DNA of 45,401 bases from Candidatus Melainabacteria bacterium (GTDB lineage Bacteria > Cyanobacteriota > Vampirovibrionia > Gastranaerophilales > Gastranaerophilaceae), in NCBI GenBank assembly GCA_003258735.1, contig QHME01000017.1, positions 1 through 45,401 of the forward strand. The letters are read 5' to 3'. Below the pieces are notes generated by a model. It was not told where the DNA came from. It worked only from the letters and a program-made list of their open reading frames with translations, and searched no databases. This document shows, piece after piece, positions 9,052 to 16,911 of this stretch (the stretch's first letter is position 1; each line of letters begins with the position of its first letter). Position numbers and translations under genes: made by a program.

Positions 9052-9501
9052 TTATCTTTGTTCATCAAGTTCTTTTCTGATATCATCAACAGAAATTCGT
9101 ACAATTGGTGAATTTTCGTCTTTTTTTAGTACACAATTTTTTATTCCAGATTGTACAATGAATCTTTTACACAATATGCAAATAAAATTGTGTCCCCAAA
9201 TGTAAATGGTTCCGTCTTTGCAACGGTCTTGCCCTGCTTGAATTATAGCATTTTGTTCTGCGTGGATAGAACGGCAGGTTTCATATTTTGTGCCTGATGG
9301 AATGTTATTTTTTATTCTGTAGCATTCTCCGCGTTCTGCGCAAGATTCCACTTTGGAAGGTGTTCCATTGTAGCCTGTTGCTTTAATTTTTTTATCTTGA
9401 CCTACAATAACTGCCCCAACCTGTGCTCTAATACAATTAGAGCGTGTTGCGCATGTTTTTGCCAAATCAAGAAAATATTCATCCCATGGTTTTATTTCCA
9501 T
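9052..9501 (-). CDS. Deoxycytidylate deaminase family protein
   Basis: 149 residues of the zinc-dependent cytidine/dCMP deaminase fold. The zinc site is HAEQNAI (His at about 79, catalytic Glu at 81), completed by the CILC cysteine pair at about 108-111. The N-terminal WDEYFLDLAKTCATRSNC and VGAVIVGQDKKIKATGYNGT match dCMP deaminase/ComEB proteins, which convert dCMP to dUMP for dTTP supply. The usual Pro-Cys-x-x-Cys is ICILC here. An AAGGA ribosome-binding site lies 8 nt upstream. It follows the PurH-like gene by 11 nt. Confidence 0.88.
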   Translation of the reverse strand: MEIKPWDEYFLDLAKTCATRSNCIRAQVGAVIVGQDKKIKATGYNGTPSKVESCAERGECYRIKNNIPSGTKYETCRSIHAEQNAIIQAGQDRCKDGTIYIWGHNFICILCKRFIVQSGIKNCVLKKDENSPIVRISVDDIRKELDEQR

Positions 9502-9512
9502 CTTGTAAATCC

Positions 9513-10448
9513 TTAATATTTGTTGTTTCTTAATCCTGTTGTAATGATTGAAATGTTGTATTTATCTGCAAGTTTTGCTATTTTATTTGAATTTGCTCCA
9601 TCACCTGCTTCAATAATCAAGCCGATACGACCTTGTATAGCAGCATTTATGGTTTCTTCATTTTCAATAACTCCATCCACTGCCATAACTGCATCTTTTG
9701 AATTTTCACATGCTATATCCATGGCAAATTCAGCTGTCTCAATTCCGTTAGTTCGGCTTTGAACAATTGCTTTTACAGCTAAATCTTTTGCAATAACTGC
9801 AGATTTGCTTTTTGTATATTTAGAAACTTTCCAAGCAAAAATAGCATCTTCTGCTTGTTGTTGTGTAGGTTTAGTTTTACCTGCAACTTTGAATGATGAT
9901 TTTGTAAGTTTGCTCAAATTTTGTTCTTGGATTAGGTAGCCAAATGGTGTAACTTTAATATCTGCAGCAGTGAAGCCCAAGATTTCTTGTAATGGACTTT
10001 TTATTTGGATAAGGTTAGCCTCGCAGTTTGATTTCAAGTAGTCCAAAGCCTCTTTTGCAAATCTGATTGCAATTATATTTCTTACATTCATTGCTTTTAG
10101 TTGTTTTGCAACCTCAAGTGTTAATTCTTTGCTGAATCCGATTGTGCCGTTTGTAACAACCGTAGGGTCACAATCTATGATTTTTTCAAAGGCATTTTCA
10201 ATTGAACTGCCTAATGCGACAGAACATAAATGACTTTCTTTTGCTATAGCTGTTGCGTTTACGTCAAAAAATTCTGCTAAAATTTCAACAACCTTTGTTA
10301 AATTCAAATAATCAATATACTCAAGAACATTGTTCTCATTTAATATTTCGTAATCTAAACCATTTTCTACAGGTGCGATAGCTGCATCTTGAGATACGTT
10401 TGCTCCAAAAGGCAGTTCTTTAAAATCTTTTATTTCTATTGTTTCCAT
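9513..10448 (-). CDS. Stand-alone AICAR-transformylase-like protein (PurH C-terminal domain homologue)
   Basis: The 311-residue protein resembles the transformylase half of bifunctional PurH. ELPFGANVSQDAAI parallels 'LRYGENPHQkAA', PTQQQAEDAIFAWKVSKYTK parallels 'PTeeElrDLlFAwkv.Kh.K', and AVIAKD and IITTGLRNNKY parallel the PurH end 'mvfTGvRHFrH'. The IMP cyclohydrolase domain is absent. The catalytic KHaNPCG segment reads KESHLCSVA, so activity is uncertain. ATG at 10448 is chosen because GAGGG lies 6 nt before it; a Met 17 codons upstream lacks this. It could be a degenerate paralogue or a lineage-specific enzyme. Confidence 0.7.
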   Translation of the reverse strand: METIEIKDFKELPFGANVSQDAAIAPVENGLDYEILNENNVLEYIDYLNLTKVVEILAEFFDVNATAIAKESHLCSVALGSSIENAFEKIIDCDPTVVTNGTIGFSKELTLEVAKQLKAMNVRNIIAIRFAKEALDYLKSNCEANLIQIKSPLQEILGFTAADIKVTPFGYLIQEQNLSKLTKSSFKVAGKTKPTQQQAEDAIFAWKVSKYTKSKSAVIAKDLAVKAIVQSRTNGIETAEFAMDIACENSKDAVMAVDGVIENEETINAAIQGRIGLIIEAGDGANSNKIAKLADKYNISIITTGLRNNKY

Positions 10449-10543
10449 AATATCCCTCACTTTTGAACCGATATTATCATAAACGATTGATGCTATCAAG
10501 TTAATATATCTTAAACTAATTCTTGTTCTTTAATAAATTTTTC

Positions 10544-10572
10544 TTGATAAATTAGCATGTCTTTTATATTAT
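10544..10572 (+). promoter_or_regulatory. Predicted promoter for the 219-residue protein gene
   Basis: TTGATA (10544-10549), 17 nt, TATTAT (10567-10572). The leader is about 30 nt and carries AAGAGG before the ATG at 10609. Confidence 0.5.
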
Positions 10573-10608
10573 ATTTATGAAGTTAAAACAATAATTTAAG
10601 AGGAAAAG

Positions 10609-11268
10609 ATGGCAATAAACAATATGAATGACGGAGTAGGCAAAAAGATTGTAGAAGCTTTAAAAATGCAGTCAGCAGAACATTCAGACGGTGAAGTCTT
10701 TGTTAATGATGACCCTGAAATTACTGAAATTTCTGAACCGGTAGAAGAGGTTGCTCAAGTTCCGATGGCAGAAGAAACTCCTGTTGTTCATGAAAATAAT
10801 GTTTATTCTCAACCGGTTTCGGATTTGCAGATGAAAGTTCAATCACAATTGCAATTTCAGGCAGCAACTCAGCCACAATTCCAATCAAATATTGATAACG
10901 CATTTAACCAAAGTTTAGTTCAAAACTTAGGGAGTCAATCTTTTGAACAATTGCAAGATGATTTTGATTACCCTGCCAATGTAGCTGTTTTAAAACAGCT
11001 TATTGCAAAACTTCCGACAGGTGTTTCAAAACAGACCGGTGCTTTGATTATTAAACAAACAATGGAAGCTCTTGGTATTTCTATGGGTAGTGTTTTGCAG
11101 GAAGCAAAACAAGTTCAAGAAACTCTTTTGAATAATGCAAAAGAATGTCAAAATAGTGTTGTTGAATACCGTAAACAAATTGGTATTCTTGAGGCAAGAG
11201 CTCAACAATACCAAAAGCAATCTGCTGTTATGAATGACATTATCAACTTATTTATTCAAACTCGCTAA
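10609..11268 (+). CDS. Hypothetical acidic/Gln-rich protein with C-terminal coiled coil
   Basis: I do not recognise this 219-residue protein. The N-terminal 60 residues are acidic and Pro/Val-rich, suggesting disorder. A Gln-rich stretch follows (about 70-110). A folded helical segment (YPANVAVLKQLIAKLPTGVS, 123-142) leads into a long amphipathic helix (about 160-210), likely a coiled coil. No signal peptide or membrane segment is seen, so it is probably cytoplasmic. A similar layout occurs in some septum and polar scaffold proteins, but there is no sequence evidence for that role. The ribosome-binding site AAGAGG is well placed. Its stop codon directly abuts that of the convergent gene at 11269. 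Confidence 0.75.
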   Translation: MAINNMNDGVGKKIVEALKMQSAEHSDGEVFVNDDPEITEISEPVEEVAQVPMAEETPVVHENNVYSQPVSDLQMKVQSQLQFQAATQPQFQSNIDNAFNQSLVQNLGSQSFEQLQDDFDYPANVAVLKQLIAKLPTGVSKQTGALIIKQTMEALGISMGSVLQEAKQVQETLLNNAKECQNSVVEYRKQIGILEARAQQYQKQSAVMNDIINLFIQTR

Positions 11269-11601
11269 TTATGAGATGCTATAAGAGAATGAAGATTTTA
11301 TGTTAGCTTCAATCATTGAGTTGCAAGATTCAATTTCTTGAGCATATTCTTTGATTTGAAGTTCGAGAGTTGATTTTTGTCTGTCTAATTTTTCTTCGAG
11401 TAACTTTAATTTGTATTGGCGCTGTTGAAGTTTTTTTGCAATTAAACTGTCTGCTTCATAATCTGTACCAATTTGGATAAGATTGTTTGCAGAGTTTTGA
11501 GCTGTCAATTTTGCTTGGGTTATTAATTGCAGTTTCCACTCAGCAGTTGACTTCTGCATCATTAAATATCGTTTTCTGATTATTCCGATAAATAAACCCA
11601 T
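11269..11601 (-). CDS. Small helical protein, compact relative of the 352-residue protein
   Basis: 110 residues, almost entirely helical with a coiled-coil core. Residues 11-41 (RYLMMQKSTAEW, then QLITQAKLTAQNSAN) line up with the start of the protein at 12937-13995 (RWISLAARKTNVEY, then QQINQARMALSNQSS). Its C-terminal third (LLEEKLDRQKSTLELQIKEY, then IEANIKSSFSYS) lines up with that protein's end. It therefore looks like the same two-helix unit without the central domain. It follows the 90-residue gene by 14 nt on the same strand. Function unknown; a secreted axial or filament-type component is one possibility, not shown by the sequence. Confidence 0.7.
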   Translation of the reverse strand: MGLFIGIIRKRYLMMQKSTAEWKLQLITQAKLTAQNSANNLIQIGTDYEADSLIAKKLQQRQYKLKLLEEKLDRQKSTLELQIKEYAQEIESCNSMIEANIKSSFSYSIS

Positions 11602-11615
11602 TTTACTTTCCGCCT

Positions 11616-11888
11616 TTACCTTTTTTGGTCTAAGTGAGACCCTTTCAAGAAGTTATGTTGGCTGTTTTCGGCTATCAATTGTTCCATCTTGTTAAGCTGG
11701 TGTCGGTGATAATTTAGCCTATACTGTGCCATTTTTAATTTCTTTTTAACCGTCAAAAAATCTTTAATTCCTTCAACTATTTGATTCATAATAGATTGTA
11801 TTGGATTCTTTCTGATAAAATAGTTTTTGGTATAGATTAAGAAATCTGTGATTCTTTTAAGGTATAGCTCCAGAGTTTCTCGAAACAT
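11616..11888 (-). CDS. Hypothetical small basic helical protein
   Basis: Not recognised. The 90-residue product is basic and helical (LELYLKRITDFLIYTKNYFI, then LKMAQYRLNYHRHQLNKMEQ). There is no signal peptide or clear membrane span. AAGGAG lies 5 nt before the ATG, a strong ribosome-binding site. It is the first gene of a two-gene unit with the 110-residue protein. Confidence 0.65.
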   Translation of the reverse strand: MFRETLELYLKRITDFLIYTKNYFIRKNPIQSIMNQIVEGIKDFLTVKKKLKMAQYRLNYHRHQLNKMEQLIAENSQHNFLKGSHLDQKR

Positions 11889-12048
11889 TTTGCTCCTTAC
11901 ACTTTGAACCTACATATATTTAAAAACATTACATGGCAAATTATTGATAAATTTTTAAGTATGATGTAATATTTCTTAATATTTGGTTCGGTCATAGTCG
12001 TACATAATAATATACGACAAAATTTTTAGTATCTTTAATTAATAAACG
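11889..12048. other. Intergenic region with a short palindrome
   Basis: AT-rich spacer upstream of the 90-residue gene (minus). It contains GTCGTA (11997-12002) and its complement TACGAC (12013-12018), a 6-bp inverted repeat with a 10-nt loop that might be an operator or a weak hairpin. No convincing promoter hexamer pair was found. Confidence 0.3.
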
Positions 12049-12074
12049 AAGGATAGACCATTTAGTCTATCCTT
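12049..12074 (-). terminator. Hairpin terminator after the Gly/Ser-rich gene
   Basis: Perfect 10-bp stem (12049-12058 with 12065-12074) and 6-nt loop, 10 nt after the stop at 12085. On the minus strand it is followed by CGTTTATT, only a modest T-run. Confidence 0.7.
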
Positions 12075-12084
12075 ATTATGTTTT

Positions 12085-12903
12085 CTATAAGTTTTGAATA
12101 GCTTTACTGTCACTATCAATACCTTCTTTCAGCATTTTCTTAGCGACGTCTCCTTGAGTATCGAGCATTTTACAAACTGTTTCAATGTTACGAACTTTTG
12201 TCGAAAGTATTGTATCAGCATTAGCTGTGATGTTCCCAGTAACGTTTTGATAAGCTGCTAAAGCTGCAGAGGATGTTCCTTGTAACAAGTTACCCAAAAC
12301 AGTTGTTCCAGCTCCATACACTCCTAAATAAGGAGATACGGCTGTTAAGATTCCGCCAAAACCTGAAATACAACTAGCAAAAGGCATTACAACATTTGAT
12401 GCAATTTTACCTAAGCCTGAACCGCTACCAATACCGTAAGCTGCAGCGCTTGTAATATCAGCAAGTCCACTCACACTTGAGGCATAACCTGTAGCTGTTC
12501 CTGATGTTGAAGATCCCCAACCGTTAAGAATTGAAGATGCCCCACCGGTTGTTAATCCGTAAATAGAGTTGATAGAGGCTGCTCCACTAGGAAATCCTGA
12601 ATAATTGTACAATGAATCTGTTCCGTATGCTGTTCCGTTATTTGCTTTTGAATAGTATGATGTACCGGCAATATTCATAGTTTCAGAACTTCCGAATACG
12701 GTTGCAAAAGATGATGGTGCAAGTAAACTGGCTAAGTTGTAAAGTAAACCGCCTGCTGATTCAAAACCTGTACCTGTACCGCTACCGGAAACTGTCAAAT
12801 CTCTCAATCTGTCGTAGGTTTCCCACATTTGAGCTTTGGCTGCACCGCTTGCATCTCCGAACCTGTTTGCTATTACCAAATTACTATCATTTTTATAAGA
12901 CAT
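12085..12903 (-). CDS. Gly/Ser/Ala-rich hypothetical protein
   Basis: The 272-residue protein has a charged head (residues 1-35), a long region rich in Gly, Ser, Ala, Thr and Tyr (about 38-230), and a charged helical tail containing KVRNIETVCKMLDTQGDVAK. No signal peptide is seen. The composition resembles fibre, surface or phage-tail proteins, but no family is recognised. It lies 33 nt downstream of the 352-residue gene with a GAGGT ribosome-binding site, and ends in a hairpin terminator, so the two form one transcription unit and probably act together. Confidence 0.75.
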   Translation of the reverse strand: MSYKNDSNLVIANRFGDASGAAKAQMWETYDRLRDLTVSGSGTGTGFESAGGLLYNLASLLAPSSFATVFGSSETMNIAGTSYYSKANNGTAYGTDSLYNYSGFPSGAASINSIYGLTTGGASSILNGWGSSTSGTATGYASSVSGLADITSAAAYGIGSGSGLGKIASNVVMPFASCISGFGGILTAVSPYLGVYGAGTTVLGNLLQGTSSAALAAYQNVTGNITANADTILSTKVRNIETVCKMLDTQGDVAKKMLKEGIDSDSKAIQNL

Positions 12904-12936
12904 TTTAACCTCGTTATCAGTTTTTGTTTTATTTTA

Positions 12937-13995
12937 CTAGCTTTCAAATGTTTTGAATGTACTTTCAATGTTTTTAGAAATGATTTTGTGAACTGCGTCC
13001 ATTTCTGTTTGAAGTGCATTTTGTTCAGTATCAAGTGCCTTTAATCTCAATTCTAAAGTTCTGTCTTCTGTTTGAATTTGTTCAGTTTTTGCGTTGATAT
13101 CTTGAACTTTCTTTTCATAAACTTGTTGTTCATAGTTATATTGATTCATTGCATCATTATAAGCGTTGTCATCAGTTACACTTGTTGCTTTTAAGTCATG
13201 AACTACGCTTGAACCTTCAAATTGAACGGATGTAGCTCTTCCGCTTGCATCGTAATCTACTATTGCATATTTTGAAACTTCTTTATTTGTAGTTTGATAA
13301 TCTGCATAGTATGAGTGCAATGCTGCAGTCTTATCTTGTAAACAGGCATCAAGAGAATCTGCTGTAGTTGCGGTTTTTGAGGCAAAGTTCACTTTTCCGC
13401 TAGAATCAGTCCAAAAATAAATGTTATCAAGAGCTGATGTTGTACCATCATTTTTGAAACTACTCCAATCTTTAGCTAATTGAGTATCCGGCCAATCGTT
13501 TGCAATTTGGTCTAATTGCGCACTATATGTACCCCAAGCTGCTGTCGAACTCGTATCTGTCCTATCTACGGTATTTAAGCAAGAAACTTTTTTAGTACCA
13601 ATCATATAGTAACCTTCATGCTCGCCTTCGCTTGGCTGAATATATTGCACTTGCGGATTAGAGTTTGTGTTACGGATACCTGTGTATTCTGAAACTTTTG
13701 AATAATAAGTTACATAAGAATTGTAGTGAATACCATCGCTATCTGTATAATCAGCATCTTGAATGTTTGAGATTGTTTGGGATATATCACCGCTATCAAA
13801 AGTGTATTGAGTCTTTGTGTAATCTGTTGTACTTGGTGCTGTAGGAACTTCCATGCTGTACAATTGATTCCACAGTTCAGAACTTTGATTAGAAAGAGCC
13901 ATTCTGGCTTGGTTTATTTGTTGTCCTTCATATTCAACGTTTGTCTTTCTTGCGGCCAGTGAAATCCACCTTGCCTGAGATGCTGCCATGCCCAT
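12937..13995 (-). CDS. Conserved 'AASQARWISL' family protein with helical ends and a variable middle
   Basis: 352 residues. The N-terminal helix (MGMAASQARWISLAARKTNV, then EYEGQQINQARMALSNQSSE) and the C-terminal coiled coil (about 290-352, with RTLELRLKALDTEQNALQTE) are heptad-like. They flank a non-repetitive Tyr/Thr/Asp-rich domain (about 55-280). This helix-domain-helix plan is shared by flagellar axial proteins, whose terminal helices pair in the filament, but no direct homology is visible. I recall the N-terminal motif as recurring in proteins of gut bacteria without assigned function. AAGGAG precedes the ATG by 10 nt; a second Met lies two codons in. A promoter is predicted at 14040-14067. 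Confidence 0.75.
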   Translation of the reverse strand: MGMAASQARWISLAARKTNVEYEGQQINQARMALSNQSSELWNQLYSMEVPTAPSTTDYTKTQYTFDSGDISQTISNIQDADYTDSDGIHYNSYVTYYSKVSEYTGIRNTNSNPQVQYIQPSEGEHEGYYMIGTKKVSCLNTVDRTDTSSTAAWGTYSAQLDQIANDWPDTQLAKDWSSFKNDGTTSALDNIYFWTDSSGKVNFASKTATTADSLDACLQDKTAALHSYYADYQTTNKEVSKYAIVDYDASGRATSVQFEGSSVVHDLKATSVTDDNAYNDAMNQYNYEQQVYEKKVQDINAKTEQIQTEDRTLELRLKALDTEQNALQTEMDAVHKIISKNIESTFKTFES

Positions 13996-14039
13996 ATATA
14001 CAATCTCCTTCTGATGTGTGTATTCTACCTTTTATTCTC

Positions 14040-14067
14040 GTTATAATGATTTTTTTATAATAGTCAA
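14040..14067 (-). promoter_or_regulatory. Predicted promoter of the 352/272-residue gene pair
   Basis: Minus strand: TTGACT (14062-14067), 16 nt, TATAAC (14040-14045). The leader to the ATG at 13995 is about 38 nt and contains GAAGGAGA. Confidence 0.5.
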
Positions 14068-14244
14068 TATAATCTGTTAAAATTATACAATATTTATTAA
14101 GTTTTATGTATCTGCTTTTATAAAAAATCAACCATGTAGTGTATTTTGGATGTATCTTTAGTTGTCAAAAGTTGATTTTATTTACAGATTTTTTATTTTT
14201 CTGTTAATATACTTATATAATTTGTATTTAAAGAAAGGTGTACA

Positions 14245-15612
14245 ATGAAATTTTCTTCATCGTTTAAAGTAGGAATTTTGACATTATCGGCTTTGATACT
14301 TTTGGTTGGTGCTGTGTTAAAGGTTAAAGGTAGAGCTTTTTCATCTGCAAAGAGAATTGAAATTCAATTCAAAGATGTTAATGGTTTGCGTCCTGGTGCA
14401 GGGGTTCAAATCATGGGCTTGAAAGTCGGTCAGGTTGAAGAAATTACTCCTGTTGTAAAGGGTGAAGACAGTTTTGTGAATGTAAAATTTGTAATCACTG
14501 ACCCTTCTGTGCAAATTCCTAGAGCTTCATCATTTTCGATACAACAGTCAGGTTTGATTGGTGAATTATTTTTGGAAATCACTCCTCCAAAAACTTTAAC
14601 AATTTATATTCCTATGAAAGACAGTCATTTGTTATATAAAAATGATCCAGTTCAGATGAAGTTAAGTGAAAAATATTATGATGTAGGTTCAATTAAATCT
14701 GTTGAAGTTGTTTCAAGAGATTCTCTACCTTACAATTACAAGGATAATATTAAAACAAGAAGTGCTTATAAAGTTGAATATTTTATCAATCTTCCTGGAT
14801 TGGTTTTGCCTGAGTTTATGAAAGGTTCTGCTATTGTTGAAGGTTCTGCTCATAAGTTGAGACTTGTTCCGCTAGATGAGATGCCTATTGATTATCCTCG
14901 TCAAAATTCACCATATACGATAATTGAACCGATGAGATTATCCGACTTTATGGATTGGCAGTATAAAGCAGCCGAAACATTGACAGAAACCAACAGAAAA
15001 GTAAATCAAATTTTGTCTGATGAAACTATTGCAGATTTGAAAAAGACGATTGCAAACTTAGATGCTCTTACTGCAAAATCTAATGTAACTTTGGGTAAGG
15101 TTGACCAGTTGTTGGATTCTTCTCGCGGTGATATTGAACAATTGTTGGCTATGACTCAACAGGCAACTGATGATTTTTCAAAATTGTCAGCTAACGTTAA
15201 TAATATTATAGGTGATCAGCAATTTAAGAAAACTGTTATGTCTACAGCTGATTCGGTTGACAAGTTAGCTAAAAACTTGAATAAAGTTATGAATGCTGCT
15301 GATGCAGAGGCAACCGGTAAGAATTTGAAAATTATTGCAGAAAACTTGTCTCAAATCAGTGAGAGTGTAAATTCAATGACAAAAGATGATAAATTGAAAA
15401 ATCAATTAACAACTGCGATTACAAATGTAAATAATGCAATGTCAGAGGCTGCAACAGCATTGGATACAGTAAACAAAGTTAATCCGTCTAATCCAAATCA
15501 GGCGTCTGATTTGCAACAAATTGTCAGCGATACTGTTGTAACAACAAATAATTTGAAAAAATTCTCAGAAAAATTGAATAAACGATTCTTGTTATTCAGA
15601 TTGATGTTCTAA
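14245..15612 (+). CDS. MCE/MlaD-family lipid transport protein
   Basis: 455 residues. An N-terminal membrane anchor (VGILTLSALILLVGAVL, about 9-25) is followed by the MCE domain (about 35-125; VNGLRPGAGVQIMGLKVGQV, and PRASSFSIQQSGLIGELFLE). From about 235 to the end there are long amphipathic helices. MlaD-type proteins are the periplasmic lipid-binding subunits of ABC systems moving phospholipids between membranes; in cyanobacteria and plastids the homologue is TGD2. The MlaE permease and MlaF ATPase are not adjacent. AAAGGTG lies upstream of the ATG, and lpxK follows after 26 nt, so an envelope operon is likely. Confidence 0.88.
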   Translation: MKFSSSFKVGILTLSALILLVGAVLKVKGRAFSSAKRIEIQFKDVNGLRPGAGVQIMGLKVGQVEEITPVVKGEDSFVNVKFVITDPSVQIPRASSFSIQQSGLIGELFLEITPPKTLTIYIPMKDSHLLYKNDPVQMKLSEKYYDVGSIKSVEVVSRDSLPYNYKDNIKTRSAYKVEYFINLPGLVLPEFMKGSAIVEGSAHKLRLVPLDEMPIDYPRQNSPYTIIEPMRLSDFMDWQYKAAETLTETNRKVNQILSDETIADLKKTIANLDALTAKSNVTLGKVDQLLDSSRGDIEQLLAMTQQATDDFSKLSANVNNIIGDQQFKKTVMSTADSVDKLAKNLNKVMNAADAEATGKNLKIIAENLSQISESVNSMTKDDKLKNQLTTAITNVNNAMSEAATALDTVNKVNPSNPNQASDLQQIVSDTVVTTNNLKKFSEKLNKRFLLFRLMF

Positions 15613-15638
15613 TAGTTTTTATCAAAGAAGTTATAAAA

Positions 15639-16658
15639 ATGCAAAATATAAAAACAAAAATTACACAAATGCACTATCAAAGGGATTCTAAAGGAGTCCT
15701 TTTTGATATTTTGAAATTCTGTTCATATTTTTATGGGTTTGGTAGTCGTATGAAAAATTTTTTGTATGATAACAAAATTCTAAAACCCAAAAAAGTCAAT
15801 GCTTATGTTATTTCTGTTGGAAATATGACAACAGGTGGTGTTGGTAAAACTCCTGTTGTATCAGAAATTGCCAAGTATTTGGTGAACCTTGGGCAACGTG
15901 TTGCAATTGTTTCGCGCGGATATGGCGGAAAACTCGATAATCGTAAAATAAATATGATATCAGATGGAACATCTGTTTACTTTGATGCAGTGCAAGCAGG
16001 GGATGAACCTTATTGGCTTGCTGAAAATACTCAAGGTGCGTATGTTTTTACATGTAGAAACAGATATCTTGCGGCAAAAATGGCTGTTGAAAAATTTGGT
16101 ATTCAGGTAATTATACTTGATGATGGTTTTCAGCATAGAAAATTACATCGTGACTTGGATATTGTTTTGATGGATAGCGTAAAAGGATTTGGTAATGAAC
16201 ATTTACTTCCTGCAGGTCCGTTGAGAGAAGGACCGGAGGCATTAGAACGAATTGATAAATTGGTTGTAGTTAGCAAAAGTGTAAAACATGAAACGGCTGA
16301 GCGTGTAGCAAAAATTATGCAAAAACGCTTAAATATACCGACATCTGTATGCTATACGGAACCTGACTATGTTTATAATATAAAAACAGGACAGCGATTG
16401 ATGGAAGGTTTGGCTGTTACTGCAATGTGTGCAATAGGTCAACCACAGCAATTTTATGACTTCCTTTCAGATTATCAGGTTGTGAAAACCGTTACTTTTG
16501 ATGATCATCATCAATATGCACCGATTGATATTGTCGATATTTCAGGCAGTATTATTACGACAGAAAAAGATGCAGTAAAGCTTGCGCGTTTTGACCGCGA
16601 TAATATCTACGCACTAAAATTAAAGACAGTTATTGATGTAGAAAATTTGTTGAATTAG
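15639..16658 (+). CDS. lpxK: Tetraacyldisaccharide 4'-kinase LpxK
   Basis: LpxK phosphorylates the 4' position of the lipid A disaccharide precursor at the inner membrane. The 339-residue product has the LpxK P-loop GGVGKT at 66-71 within VISVGNMTTGGVGKTPVV, the following VAIVSRGYGGK, GDEPYWLA, the acidic DDGFQHRKLHRDLDIVLMD segment, and LLPAGPLREGP. Length is normal (about 330). The gene implies an LPS-type outer membrane. It follows the MCE gene by 26 nt and no other lpx genes are in the window. Confidence 0.95.
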   Translation: MQNIKTKITQMHYQRDSKGVLFDILKFCSYFYGFGSRMKNFLYDNKILKPKKVNAYVISVGNMTTGGVGKTPVVSEIAKYLVNLGQRVAIVSRGYGGKLDNRKINMISDGTSVYFDAVQAGDEPYWLAENTQGAYVFTCRNRYLAAKMAVEKFGIQVIILDDGFQHRKLHRDLDIVLMDSVKGFGNEHLLPAGPLREGPEALERIDKLVVVSKSVKHETAERVAKIMQKRLNIPTSVCYTEPDYVYNIKTGQRLMEGLAVTAMCAIGQPQQFYDFLSDYQVVKTVTFDDHHQYAPIDIVDISGSIITTEKDAVKLARFDRDNIYALKLKTVIDVENLLN

Positions 16659-16904
16659 ATTAATCCTTTTGCTCCATTAAATGACAAACATTTGAGCCGA
16701 ATTGAACTTGGAAAAAACATGCCTAAAGCTGCTATTATTGCGAAACTATCAGAAGTCTTTAATGTTGAACCAAAGATACTGTTTGAGTTTTCTCACCTTG
16801 CTCCTATTGATGAAGTAAAGCAAGATTTGCTAAAAAGGATTGAATCAATGAATGATGAACAAGTTGTTTTAACCTATAAATATGTAAAGAACTTTGTTAT
16901 ATAA
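16659..16904 (+). pseudogene. 5'-truncated XRE-family helix-turn-helix
   Basis: Directly after the lpxK stop, in the same frame, codons read DKHLSRIELGKNMPKAAI and then AKLSEVFNVEPKILFEF. This is the second half of a Cro/C1-type helix-turn-helix (family pattern 'lsriErGkr.Ps...l.kia.aLnv....lf'), followed by a 30-residue helical tail. The first two helices are missing and no ATG or ribosome-binding site precedes the remnant; TTG at 16692 is the only possible start (70 codons). Best reading: a regulator beheaded by a deletion that joined it to lpxK. Expression by stop readthrough or from TTG is possible. Confidence 0.55.
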
Positions 16905-16905
16905 T
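16900..16905 (+). promoter_or_regulatory. -10 element placed for a leaderless nth transcript
   Basis: TATAAT ends exactly 6 nt before the nth ATG at 16912, so the expected start of transcription is the A of the start codon. There is no Shine-Dalgarno before nth. The -35 region is poor. Confidence 0.4.
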
Positions 16906-16911
16906 TATTCT

